Origin: Methylococcaceae bacterium
Lineage (GTDB): Bacteria; Pseudomonadota; Gammaproteobacteria; Methylococcales; Methylomonadaceae
NCBI GenBank assembly: GCA_009925045.1
Contig: RFQK01000121.1
Span: forward strand, 1 to 5,189
Direction: 5' to 3'
DNA: 5,189 nucleotides
The notes under the pieces were generated by a model. That model saw only the letters and a program-made list of their open reading frames with translations, was not told the DNA's origin and did not search any database. The position numbers and the translations under genes are program-made. Of the stretch, positions 1 through 5,189 are shown piece by piece (positions within the stretch are counted from its first letter, which is position 1; every line of letters begins with the position of its first letter).

Positions 1-363
1 TTACATTTGCTGGTTTATCTGTGGGTTGATCATGCCTGGGAATGGCAGATGATTGTGGATGACATCATCGAAAGCAGCTATATCTGGCTAGGCATAGCTT
101 GCTATCTGATTTTACTGGTACTGGCGATTACCTCACCTAATATTGGTAAACGCATGCTTGGAAAAAACTGGAAAAAAGTTCATCGCTTTATCTACTTAGC
201 CAGTATTTTCGCCATCTTCCACTACTTTTGGCAACTTAAAGGCAATCTGGCCGAGCCTTTGTTTTATAGTCTGCTGCTCTGTTTATTCTTCTTGTTCAGA
301 ATTCTGGTGTGGTTAAAAAACCGACGCTTATTCTACTTAATGGTGCCTAAAGGTCGGTCTTAA
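1..363 (+). CDS. msrQ: MsrQ, haem-binding membrane subunit of the MsrPQ methionine sulfoxide reductase (5' truncated)
   Basis: The frame is open from base 1 and encodes the last 120 residues before a TAA stop; the start lies outside the window. The fragment resembles the C-terminal half of E. coli MsrQ (YedZ), whose family is about 200 residues long. It has three hydrophobic spans at about residues 27-45, 62-80 and 87-105 of the fragment, and a basic tail. Three histidines match the family's haem-ligand pattern: His2 in the opening Leu-His, His61 in KKVHRF and His74 in IFHYFW, with the last two 13 residues apart as in E. coli. From family knowledge, MsrQ is an inner-membrane b-type haem protein that passes electrons to periplasmic MsrP, which repairs oxidised methionines. 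The msrP gene would be expected just upstream, outside the window. The TTG at base 7 is internal, not a start. A more general ferric-reductase-like protein is possible but less likely. Confidence 0.88.
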   Translation, partial: LHLLVYLWVDHAWEWQMIVDDIIESSYIWLGIACYLILLVLAITSPNIGKRMLGKNWKKVHRFIYLASIFAIFHYFWQLKGNLAEPLFYSLLLCLFFLFRILVWLKNRRLFYLMVPKGRS

Positions 364-372
364 CGGTTTGCT

Positions 373-407
373 GGATTCTAAGCTCATTTGCTCTGAGCTT
401 AGAATCC
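373..407. terminator. Bidirectional hairpin between convergent msrQ and nrdJb
   Basis: A perfect 14-bp inverted repeat (373-386 and 394-407) encloses a 7-nt loop. It lies 9 bp after the msrQ stop and 9 bp after the nrdJb stop on the other strand, so it is placed to end both transcripts. Neither side has a clear T-tract, so it is not a textbook intrinsic terminator. It may act as a 3'-end stabilising stem or work together with Rho. Confidence 0.7.
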
Positions 408-416
408 GATCAACTA

Positions 417-1106
417 TCAGCCACACTTGCTCTCGCCGCAATTCAAACAGGTCATACACCCATCCATCAGCACCATCGCTTTGGTACTGCATTTGACACA
501 CAGCACTGCTTTGTCAGGAAAAGCTTGTGTCTCTTCTCCAGCACCGTGAATGGCTTCAAATTCTTGACGCTTTTCGGCTAAAAACTGTTTTTGGTGATCG
601 GACATTTGTTCGGTTCGAATCATCCCAATATGTTTGAGATGCGATTCTATGGCATGCCCAATTTCTGCCACCAATGATGGCATGAATACCCCGCCTTTCT
701 TAAAGTATCCACCACGCGGATCGAAAACTGCCTTCAACTCTTCAACCAGGAAGCAGGCATCGCCACCTTTACGAAATACGGCGGATATGACACGTGTTAA
801 CGCCAAAACCCATTGAAAATGCTCCATATTTTTTGAGTTAATGAAGATTTCATAGGGGCGACGTTCCTCATGCGCAGTGCCAATATTTAACACCATGTCA
901 TTGATGGTGATGTATAAGGCATGCTCTGATTGCGGGGTTTTGATTTTATAGGTTGAACCCAGCAACACTTCCGGACGTTCGACGTTTTCGTGCATGGACT
1001 CCAAGGATACTGTGGCTTCCGGCTTGGAGACATCCGGTGTTTCTTTAGCTTCTTTGCTTAAAACCTTGTAGCCGACAATTTTTTTATCAATTTTGTGTAA
1101 TGCCAT
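417..1106 (-). CDS. nrdJb: NrdJb, TSCPD and zinc-finger subunit of split class II ribonucleotide reductase
   Basis: This 229-residue protein corresponds to the C-terminal part of single-chain NrdJ. Residues about 45-160 look like a TSCPD domain (PYEIFINSKN, then FRKGGDACFLVEEL and the GGYFKKGG turn). The C-terminus holds six cysteines: C203-x2-C206, C217-x2-C220-x2-C223 and C228. From family knowledge, this cysteine-rich finger binds zinc with four cysteines, and a further cysteine pair carries reducing equivalents to the catalytic disulfide; which residues do which cannot be read from sequence alone. The gene follows nrdJa on the same strand after 125 bp, matching the split nrdJa/nrdJb arrangement of Pseudomonas. 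The ATG start has only a weak purine-rich ribosome binding site (GAAGAGA), but the KIDKKIVGY N-terminus looks native. The protein is probably cytoplasmic and inactive alone. Confidence 0.88.
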   Translation of the reverse strand: MALHKIDKKIVGYKVLSKEAKETPDVSKPEATVSLESMHENVERPEVLLGSTYKIKTPQSEHALYITINDMVLNIGTAHEERRPYEIFINSKNMEHFQWVLALTRVISAVFRKGGDACFLVEELKAVFDPRGGYFKKGGVFMPSLVAEIGHAIESHLKHIGMIRTEQMSDHQKQFLAEKRQEFEAIHGAGEETQAFPDKAVLCVKCSTKAMVLMDGCMTCLNCGESKCG

Positions 1107-1139
1107 ATCTGCGTCTCTTCTCTGCTGCCGTTCCGACTC

Positions 1140-1157
1140 TGACTTAGACCTGAGTCA
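1140..1157. repeat. Imperfect palindrome in the nrdJa-nrdJb spacer
   Basis: TGACTTAGACCTGAGTCA is a near-palindrome with five perfect outer pairs (TGACT/AGTCA). As RNA it can extend to seven pairs including one G-U, leaving a 4-nt loop. It lies 34-51 nt upstream of the nrdJb start. It could be an RNA stem affecting translation or processing of the nrdJb message, or chance; nothing else identifies it. Confidence 0.3.
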
Positions 1158-1196
1158 TCCGGCTAAATAGTTTTATTTCAAACCGATAGATTAAAG

Positions 1197-1216
1197 GGCT
1201 GCCAACTTCAGCAGCC
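1197..1216 (-). terminator. Weak hairpin just after nrdJa, possible attenuator
   Basis: A perfect 6-bp GC-rich stem (GGCTGC/GCAGCC) with an 8-nt loop starts 16 bp after the nrdJa stop. On the minus strand it is followed by CTTTAATC, which has only three consecutive T's. This would be a leaky terminator at best. It could lower nrdJb expression relative to nrdJa or protect the nrdJa 3' end. Confidence 0.4.
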
Positions 1217-1231
1217 TCTCATCAACAGGCA

Positions 1232-3382
1232 TTAAAACTTGCCGTAATAGCCTTCTTTTAAGGCGTCGAACAAATTAGCCGCGGTATGAATCTCACCGTC
1301 ATATTCAATTTCTTCATTACCTTTCAGCTCGACAACATGACCATCTTCCAAGGTAAATTGATAGGTGGTGTTTTCCAGATCAGATTCTTTAACCAGAACA
1401 CCCTGGAACACTTCCGGGTTAAAACGGAAAGTCGTACAGCCTTTTAAGCCCTGATCATAGGCATATTCGTAAATCGATTTAAAATCTTCATACGGATAAT
1501 CGGTCGGAACATTGGCTGTTTTGGAAATAGACGAATCAATCCATATTTGTGCCGCCGCCTGAATATCGACATGCTGTTTGGGCGTGATATCGTCCGCAGC
1601 AATAAAATAATCCGGCAACTGATGATCGGGGTTATCGGTGTACGGCATGGCATCGCTATTGACTAACTGACGATAGGCCAGCAATTCAAACGAAAACACG
1701 TCAATTTTTTCCTTAGTTTTTTTACCTTCACGAATCACATTACGTGAATAGTGATGAGCAAAACTTGGCTCTATCCCGTTACTAGCATTATTGGCTAATG
1801 ACAACGAAATGGTACCAGTCGGTGCAATTGAGCTGTGATGGGAAAAACGTGCGCCTACTTCGGCAAGTTCAGCCACTAATTCGGGTTCTTGTTCGGCGAT
1901 TTTTTGCATATAACGACTGTATTTTGCATGCAAAATTCGACCAGGCACTTGATCACCCAACTGATAGCCATCGGCTTTCATTTCTGGACGTTTGTGTAAC
2001 ATCTCACCCGTGACGGTAAATATTTGCTCCATGATCGGTGCGGGGCCTTTTTCTTTAGCCAGATCAAGGGCCGATTTCCAGCCTTCAATCGCTAATTCAC
2101 GGGTTACCTGCTCGGTAAACGCCAAAGATTCTGCATTGCCGTATTTCAGACCCAGCATGGTAATCGTAGAACCCAAGCCCAAATAACCCATACCATGTCT
2201 GCGCTTGCTGGTAATCTCATGCTGTTGCTGAGGCAATGGCAAGCCATTGATTTCCACCACGTTATCCAGCATGCGCGTAAAGATCTGAATGGTTTTGCGA
2301 TACTCATCCCAGTCAAAACGGGCTTCTGCTGTAAAGGGTTTTTCCACGAAACGGGTTAAGTTGATCGAACCTAACAAACAACTGCCATAAGGCGGTAACG
2401 GTTGTTCACCACAGGGGTTAGTGGCACGAATATGCTCACAGAACCAGTTATTGTTCATTTCGTTGACTTTATCAATCAGAATAAAACCCGGTTCAGCATA
2501 GTCATAGGTGGATGACATGATAATGTCCCACAAACGACGCGCAGGCATTACTTTACTGATACGGCAAGCCACTAAACCATCATCATTTACCACATAGCCC
2601 TTTTTGTTAGGCAAATCGCGCCAGACGATTTTACTGGCATCTTGCAGGTTCAGATTGTCGTTCTTAACTTCCCGCTCGCTTAGAGGAAAAGACAAAGGCC
2701 ATTGCTGATTGTTTTTAACCGCTTCAACAAATTCACTGGTAATCAACAGAGACAAGTTGAACTGTCTTAGGCGACCGTCTTCACGTTTAGCACGAATAAA
2801 ATCAACTACATCAGGGTGAGCCACATCAAAAGTAGCCATTTGCGCACCGCGACGACCACCCGCCGAAGAAACCGTAAAACACATTTTGTCGTAGATATCC
2901 ATAAACGACAGAGGCCCCGAGGTATAGGCACCTGCACCTGCCACATAGGCATCTTTAGGACGCAAAGTAGAAAACTCGTAACCAATACCACAACCCGCTT
3001 TAAGGGTCAGGCCGGCTTCGTGGACTTTACCCAAGATATCATCCATGGAATCTTCGATAATGCCGGATACCGTACAGTTGATAGTGGAGGTCGCTGGTTT
3101 ATGCTCTAAAGCACCCGCGTTGGAAATAATCCGACCTGCAGGGATCACGCCTTTGCGTAATGCCCATAAAAATTCTTTGTAGTACTTTTCCTGCAAGGCT
3201 TTGGTCGTTTCAACGTCTGACAAGGCCTTGGCCACGCGTTTATAGGTATCATCAATATTTTGATCGACAGCTTGTCCTTCCTTGGTTTTCAGACGGTATT
3301 TGCTATCCCAAATATCAACAGATGCACTTTGTAAGGGGATCTCAGTTGAGTTTGAAGCAATGAGTTGCAGTTTGGCGGTCAT
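1232..3382 (-). CDS. nrdJa: NrdJa, adenosylcobalamin-dependent (class II) ribonucleotide reductase catalytic subunit
   Basis: This 716-residue protein carries the class II reductase core. Cys103 in TINCTVSG and Cys335 in YGSCLLGSINL are the expected redox pair. Asn322, Cys324 and Glu326 of NPCGEQPL are the expected radical-site residues, with Cys324 as the thiyl radical. The Cys324-Cys335 spacing of 11 matches known NrdJ enzymes. PTGTISL at 521-527 is the phosphate-binding loop. From family knowledge, the enzyme reduces ribonucleotides, most likely diphosphates, to deoxyribonucleotides using B12 and without oxygen. There is no recognisable N-terminal ATP cone. The chain ends in a charged region of about 60 residues after KGCTTFR and lacks the cysteine-rich tail of single-chain NrdJ, which is supplied by the downstream gene. 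The ATG start fits: AAGGG lies 9 nt upstream, and the N-terminus (SVDIWDSKYRLK) is typical. The leader carries NrdR-type boxes. Confidence 0.95.
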   Translation of the reverse strand: MTAKLQLIASNSTEIPLQSASVDIWDSKYRLKTKEGQAVDQNIDDTYKRVAKALSDVETTKALQEKYYKEFLWALRKGVIPAGRIISNAGALEHKPATSTINCTVSGIIEDSMDDILGKVHEAGLTLKAGCGIGYEFSTLRPKDAYVAGAGAYTSGPLSFMDIYDKMCFTVSSAGGRRGAQMATFDVAHPDVVDFIRAKREDGRLRQFNLSLLITSEFVEAVKNNQQWPLSFPLSEREVKNDNLNLQDASKIVWRDLPNKKGYVVNDDGLVACRISKVMPARRLWDIIMSSTYDYAEPGFILIDKVNEMNNNWFCEHIRATNPCGEQPLPPYGSCLLGSINLTRFVEKPFTAEARFDWDEYRKTIQIFTRMLDNVVEINGLPLPQQQHEITSKRRHGMGYLGLGSTITMLGLKYGNAESLAFTEQVTRELAIEGWKSALDLAKEKGPAPIMEQIFTVTGEMLHKRPEMKADGYQLGDQVPGRILHAKYSRYMQKIAEQEPELVAELAEVGARFSHHSSIAPTGTISLSLANNASNGIEPSFAHHYSRNVIREGKKTKEKIDVFSFELLAYRQLVNSDAMPYTDNPDHQLPDYFIAADDITPKQHVDIQAAAQIWIDSSISKTANVPTDYPYEDFKSIYEYAYDQGLKGCTTFRFNPEVFQGVLVKESDLENTTYQFTLEDGHVVELKGNEEIEYDGEIHTAANLFDALKEGYYGKF

Positions 3383-3391
3383 TCGTTATTT

Positions 3392-3396
3392 CCCTT
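3392..3396 (-). promoter_or_regulatory. nrdJa ribosome binding site
   Basis: On the minus strand AAGGG is followed by a 9-nt spacer and then the ATG at 3382-3380. This supports that start for nrdJa. Confidence 0.6.
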
Positions 3397-3465
3397 GTCT
3401 ATTGAATGTGTAATCGCTCAGCGCCTGGGCGGGCACTTGTATGACAGATAAACATCAAGCTGTCT

Positions 3466-3481
3466 TTTCTGTATGTAGTGT
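3466..3481 (-). promoter_or_regulatory. Second, weaker NrdR box
   Basis: By eye this 16-mer matches 11 of 16 positions of the NrdR consensus acaCwAtATaTwGtgt. The half nearest the stronger box is intact (TAGTGT on the plus strand) and the other half is degenerate. Its start is exactly 32 bp from that of the stronger box, about three helical turns and the usual spacing of paired NrdR boxes. It would lie just downstream of the predicted transcription start. Confidence 0.65.
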
Positions 3482-3491
3482 CTCAGGAGAA

Positions 3492-3500
3492 ATATTAACA
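3492..3500 (-). promoter_or_regulatory. Extended -10 promoter for nrdJa
   Basis: On the minus strand TGTTAATAT contains the -10 hexamer TAATAT (3497-3492), preceded by the TGn extended element. No good -35 hexamer lies 16-18 bp upstream, which fits an extended -10 promoter. The predicted start is near 3485, giving a leader of about 100 nt. The hexamer sits between the two NrdR boxes, and the stronger box covers the spacer immediately upstream, so binding there should block RNA polymerase. Confidence 0.5.
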
Positions 3501-3513
3501 CAATATATAGTGA
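3498..3513 (-). promoter_or_regulatory. NrdR box 1 (strong)
   Basis: ACACAATATATAGTGA matches 15 of 16 positions of the NrdR consensus acaCwAtATaTwGtgt and is close to a perfect palindrome. NrdR is the zinc-finger and ATP-cone repressor that senses (d)ATP and represses ribonucleotide reductase operons. The site lies 116-131 bp upstream of the nrdJa start and overlaps its predicted promoter. Confidence 0.88.
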
Positions 3514-3559
3514 ATACAGGAGAACTTTTAGACTATCTGTAGACCAACAGAGACTGAAT

Positions 3560-3595
3560 CCTTAAATCTCAATAGCTTAGACAATCGAGTTAAGG
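3560..3595. repeat. Imperfect inverted repeat in the mtkB-nrdJa gap
   Basis: CCTTAA (3560-3565) pairs with TTAAGG (3590-3595). After a 2-nt bulge, CTC (3568-3570) pairs with GAG (3587-3589), leaving a 16-nt loop. It sits upstream of the nrdJa promoter and beyond the mtkB terminator, so it should not normally be in either main transcript. No gene is visible in 3514-3600, and the role of this element is unknown. Confidence 0.25.
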
Positions 3596-3599
3596 CTTA

Positions 3600-3616
3600 G
3601 CCTGAATTCTTCAGGC
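3600..3616. repeat. Small perfect hairpin beside the mtkB terminator
   Basis: GCCTGAA (3600-3606) and TTCAGGC (3610-3616) form a perfect 7-bp stem with a 3-nt loop, directly after the T-tract of the main terminator on the minus strand. It may be a backup stem for readthrough transcripts. It competes with an alternative stem, AGGC (3593-3596) with GCCT (3600-3603). Confidence 0.4.
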
Positions 3617-3644
3617 AAAAAAAAGCCCGCAAAAGCGGGCTTTT
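3617..3644 (-). terminator. Intrinsic terminator of the mtkA-mtkB operon
   Basis: On the minus strand the stem GCCCGC/GCGGGC closes a TTTT loop and is followed by eight T's. Flanking A and T runs can lengthen the stem to 10 bp. It begins about 20 bp after the mtkB stop. This is a textbook Rho-independent terminator and insulates nrdJa from readthrough. Confidence 0.93.
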
Positions 3645-3663
3645 GGCAACCGGAGAGAAAAAC

Positions 3664-4551
3664 TTACAGTTTGGCTAAAATTTTAGCGACTGTCTCACCC
3701 ATAGCAGCTGGAGTCGGTGCAATTGTCACGCCTAAATCCTTAAGCATTTCCACCTTTTCCGCCGCTGATTCACCTGAAGCAGAAATAATAGCGCCAGCAT
3801 GGCCCATACGACGGCCTTTAGGTGCTGTTAAGCCCGCAATATAGGCGACGACAGGTTTGCTCATGTTTTCTTTTGCAAACACCCCGGCTTCAACCTCTTG
3901 CGGTCCACCGATCTCACCTATCATCATCACCACCTTGGTTTCTGGATCCTGTTCAAATTTCTCCAGAATATCGCGATGCGAACTGCCATTGATAGGATCA
4001 CCACCAATACCGACCGATGTTGAAACACCAATGCCCAAGGCCTTCATCTGATCTGCAGCTTCATAGCCCAGCGTACCGGAACGACCAACAATACCGACAT
4101 TGCCCGGTATATAAATATGGCCTGGCATGATACCCAGCATGGATTTACCCGGACTGATAGTCCCTGCACAGTTAGGACCGGTCAGCACCATGCGTTGATC
4201 TTTAGGGAAACGACTCAGAAAAATTTTAACTTTCATCATGTCCTGTGTCGGAATACCGTCAGTAATCGCCACACAGTATTTGATACCAGCTTCAGCGGCT
4301 TCCATGATGGAATCAGCCGCATAGGCAGGCGGTACAAAAATAATACTAGCTTCAGCACCTGCTTGTTCTACAGCTTCTTTGACCGTATTAAAAACCGGAC
4401 GATCCAGATGCTGCTGGCCACCTTTGCCCGGTGTAATACCGCCGACCACATTGGAACCGTAATTAATCATGTCTTGTGCATGGAAAGTACCGATCTTGCC
4501 AGTAAAGCCCTGAACAATAATACGAGTCTGTTTATCAATAAAAATTGCCAT
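3664..4551 (-). CDS. mtkB: CoA-ligase alpha subunit, probably malate-CoA ligase MtkB (SucD family)
   Basis: This complete 295-residue protein belongs to the succinyl-CoA synthetase alpha family. It has an N-terminal CoA-binding Rossmann region (VQGFTGKIGTFH at 13-24, TPGKGG at 40-45), GPNCAG at 125-130, GIGGDPINGS at 181-190, Glu214 in GEIGG, and the phosphorylated histidine His251 in RRMGHAGAI. Several points favour malate-CoA ligase over SucD: GPNCAG where SucD usually has GPNCPG, a longer segment at about 104-122 (DMMKVKIFLSRFPKDQR), and KSMLGIMPGHIY, all as I recall from methylotroph MtkB. The family reaction would be malate + ATP + CoA to malyl-CoA + ADP + phosphate, feeding malyl-CoA lyase in the serine cycle. 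The ATG lies 9 bp after the mtkA stop, with AAGGA overlapping that stop codon, so the two are translationally close. Plain SucD is the alternative; family membership is certain, substrate is not. Confidence 0.82.
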   Translation of the reverse strand: MAIFIDKQTRIIVQGFTGKIGTFHAQDMINYGSNVVGGITPGKGGQQHLDRPVFNTVKEAVEQAGAEASIIFVPPAYAADSIMEAAEAGIKYCVAITDGIPTQDMMKVKIFLSRFPKDQRMVLTGPNCAGTISPGKSMLGIMPGHIYIPGNVGIVGRSGTLGYEAADQMKALGIGVSTSVGIGGDPINGSSHRDILEKFEQDPETKVVMMIGEIGGPQEVEAGVFAKENMSKPVVAYIAGLTAPKGRRMGHAGAIISASGESAAEKVEMLKDLGVTIAPTPAAMGETVAKILAKL

Positions 4552-4555
4552 ATCG

Positions 4556-4562
4556 ATTCCTT
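4556..4562 (-). promoter_or_regulatory. mtkB ribosome binding site overlapping the mtkA stop codon
   Basis: On the minus strand the mtkA stop TAA runs into GGA, giving AAGGA 6-7 nt before the mtkB ATG. This fixes the mtkB start and suggests translational coupling, giving equal amounts of the two subunits. Confidence 0.7.
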
Positions 4563-5189
4563 AAGCCTGTCTTGCCACTACTTCGTTACGCGCCTGTACC
4601 GCCTTTTCTGCGGCTTCAGCCAAGGTGCTGGCCATAATAATAGGCAATCCACTCTCTTCAATGATTTTGCGACCTTGTTCAACGTTGGTACCTGATAAAC
4701 GTACGATCAGCGGTACTTTCATATCAATCTTACGCACCGCCTGAACCACACCTTCCGCAATCCAGTCACAGCGATTAATACCGGCAAAAATATTGACCAG
4801 CATGGCTTTAACATTGTTGTCCGCCAAAACCATACGAAACGCTTTCTCGGTCCGTTCAGCAGATGCACCACCACCCACGTCCAGGAAGTTAGCCGGCTCA
4901 CCACCCGCCAGTTTGATCATATCCATAGTCGCCATCGCCAGACCAGCACCATTGATCATGCAACCAATGTCACCATCCAGACCGACATAGCTTAAGCCAC
5001 GATCAGCCGCTGCCATTTCCCGTGGATCTTCTTGAGTTTTATCGCGCAATTCTGAAATTCTTTGACGACGGAATAAGGCGTTGTCATCAAAGCCCATTTT
5101 CGCGTCCAAAGCCACTACTTCGCCGTGAGCAGTCACGACCAAAGGATTGATTTCAACCATATTGGCATCCAGATCCCGCATTGCCCGAT
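4561..5189 (-). CDS. mtkA: CoA-ligase beta subunit, probably malate-CoA ligase MtkA (SucC family, 5' truncated)
   Basis: The frame is open to the window edge, giving about 208 residues ending at TAA; roughly 180 N-terminal residues (most of the ATP-grasp domain) lie outside, judging from the usual length near 390. The ATG at 5181 is internal. Counting from that Met, Asn12 in VEINPLV and Asp26 in LDAKM are 14 residues apart, like the metal ligands of E. coli SucC (Asn199, Asp213). [30 protein letters not shown] and [14 protein letters not shown] follow in family order and make up the C-terminal ligase domain that contacts the alpha subunit. GINRCDWIA, where E. coli SucC has GGIVRCDLIA, and DDNALFRR look to me like methylotroph MtkA. 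With the alpha subunit it would form malyl-CoA. Succinyl-CoA synthetase beta is the alternative assignment. Confidence 0.8.
   Translation of the reverse strand, partial: RAMRDLDANMVEINPLVVTAHGEVVALDAKMGFDDNALFRRQRISELRDKTQEDPREMAAADRGLSYVGLDGDIGCMINGAGLAMATMDMIKLAGGEPANFLDVGGGASAERTEKAFRMVLADNNVKAMLVNIFAGINRCDWIAEGVVQAVRKIDMKVPLIVRLSGTNVEQGRKIIEESGLPIIMASTLAEAAEKAVQARNEVVARQA

Noticed and set aside
2816..3109. Plus-strand open frame of 97 codons
   Set aside because: It is antisense to the conserved catalytic part of nrdJa, has a low-complexity basic start and no recognisable motif.
3421..3440. GC-rich patch in the nrdJa leader as a structured element
   Set aside because: Only 3-4 bp stems with very small loops can be drawn, so no stable structure is supported.
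3383..3484. Cobalamin riboswitch in the nrdJa leader
   Set aside because: A B12-dependent reductase invites this idea, but the leader is only about 100 nt and no B12-box (GCCACTG-like) was seen. The NrdR boxes are the better explanation for regulation.
3575..3600. Direct repeat GCTTAG at 3575-3580 and 3595-3600
   Set aside because: Two 6-bp copies 20 bp apart in AT-rich sequence are easily expected by chance, and no third copy or flanking similarity was seen.
4117..4695. Long open frame (192 codons) on the plus strand
   Set aside because: It lies antisense across mtkB and the end of mtkA, both with strong family motifs, and its translation resembles no protein I recognise. It is a shadow frame.
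1..5189. Novel defence, mobile or biosynthetic system
   Set aside because: All four genes belong to well-known housekeeping or central-metabolism families, with no transposase, integrase, toxin, CRISPR repeat or unknown gene.

Overview
The window reads as ordinary chromosome of a Gram-negative bacterium, most likely a gammaproteobacterial methylotroph or methanotroph (Methylococcales-like). The signs are a moderate GC content, a split adenosylcobalamin-dependent ribonucleotide reductase (nrdJa/nrdJb) with NrdR-type operators, an MsrQ-type haem membrane protein, and an ATP-dependent CoA-ligase pair that looks more like the serine-cycle malate-CoA ligase MtkA/MtkB than succinyl-CoA synthetase SucC/SucD. 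The taxon is inferred from gene content recalled from memory; no marker gene or database search backs it. No mobile element, CRISPR array, tRNA or rRNA was seen.

Layout: positions 1-363 (+) hold the 3' part of msrQ, which converges on the nrdJ genes. A perfect 14-bp inverted repeat (373-407) lies in the short gap between the convergent stop codons. On the minus strand, nrdJa (3382 down to 1232) is followed after 125 bp by nrdJb (1106 down to 417). The 281-bp gap upstream of nrdJa carries a near-consensus NrdR box, a second weaker box exactly 32 bp away, and an extended -10 promoter between them. The far end of the same gap has a strong intrinsic terminator (3617-3644) that closes the next minus-strand operon, mtkA (5' truncated, 5189 down to 4561) and mtkB (4551 down to 3664), which are 9 bp apart.

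How the genes work together: NrdJa is the catalytic class II reductase body. NrdJb supplies the TSCPD domain and the C-terminal cysteine-rich finger that, in single-chain NrdJ proteins, re-reduces the active site. Together they make deoxyribonucleotides without needing oxygen, probably repressed by NrdR when (d)ATP is plentiful. MtkA and MtkB would activate malate to malyl-CoA for cleavage to glyoxylate and acetyl-CoA in C1 assimilation. MsrQ is the haem-bearing membrane electron donor to the periplasmic methionine sulfoxide reductase MsrP.

No undescribed multi-gene system is evident. The points most worth a second look are the tandem NrdR operator, the malate versus succinate identity of the CoA ligase, and the separate redox-finger subunit with structured RNA between its gene and nrdJa.
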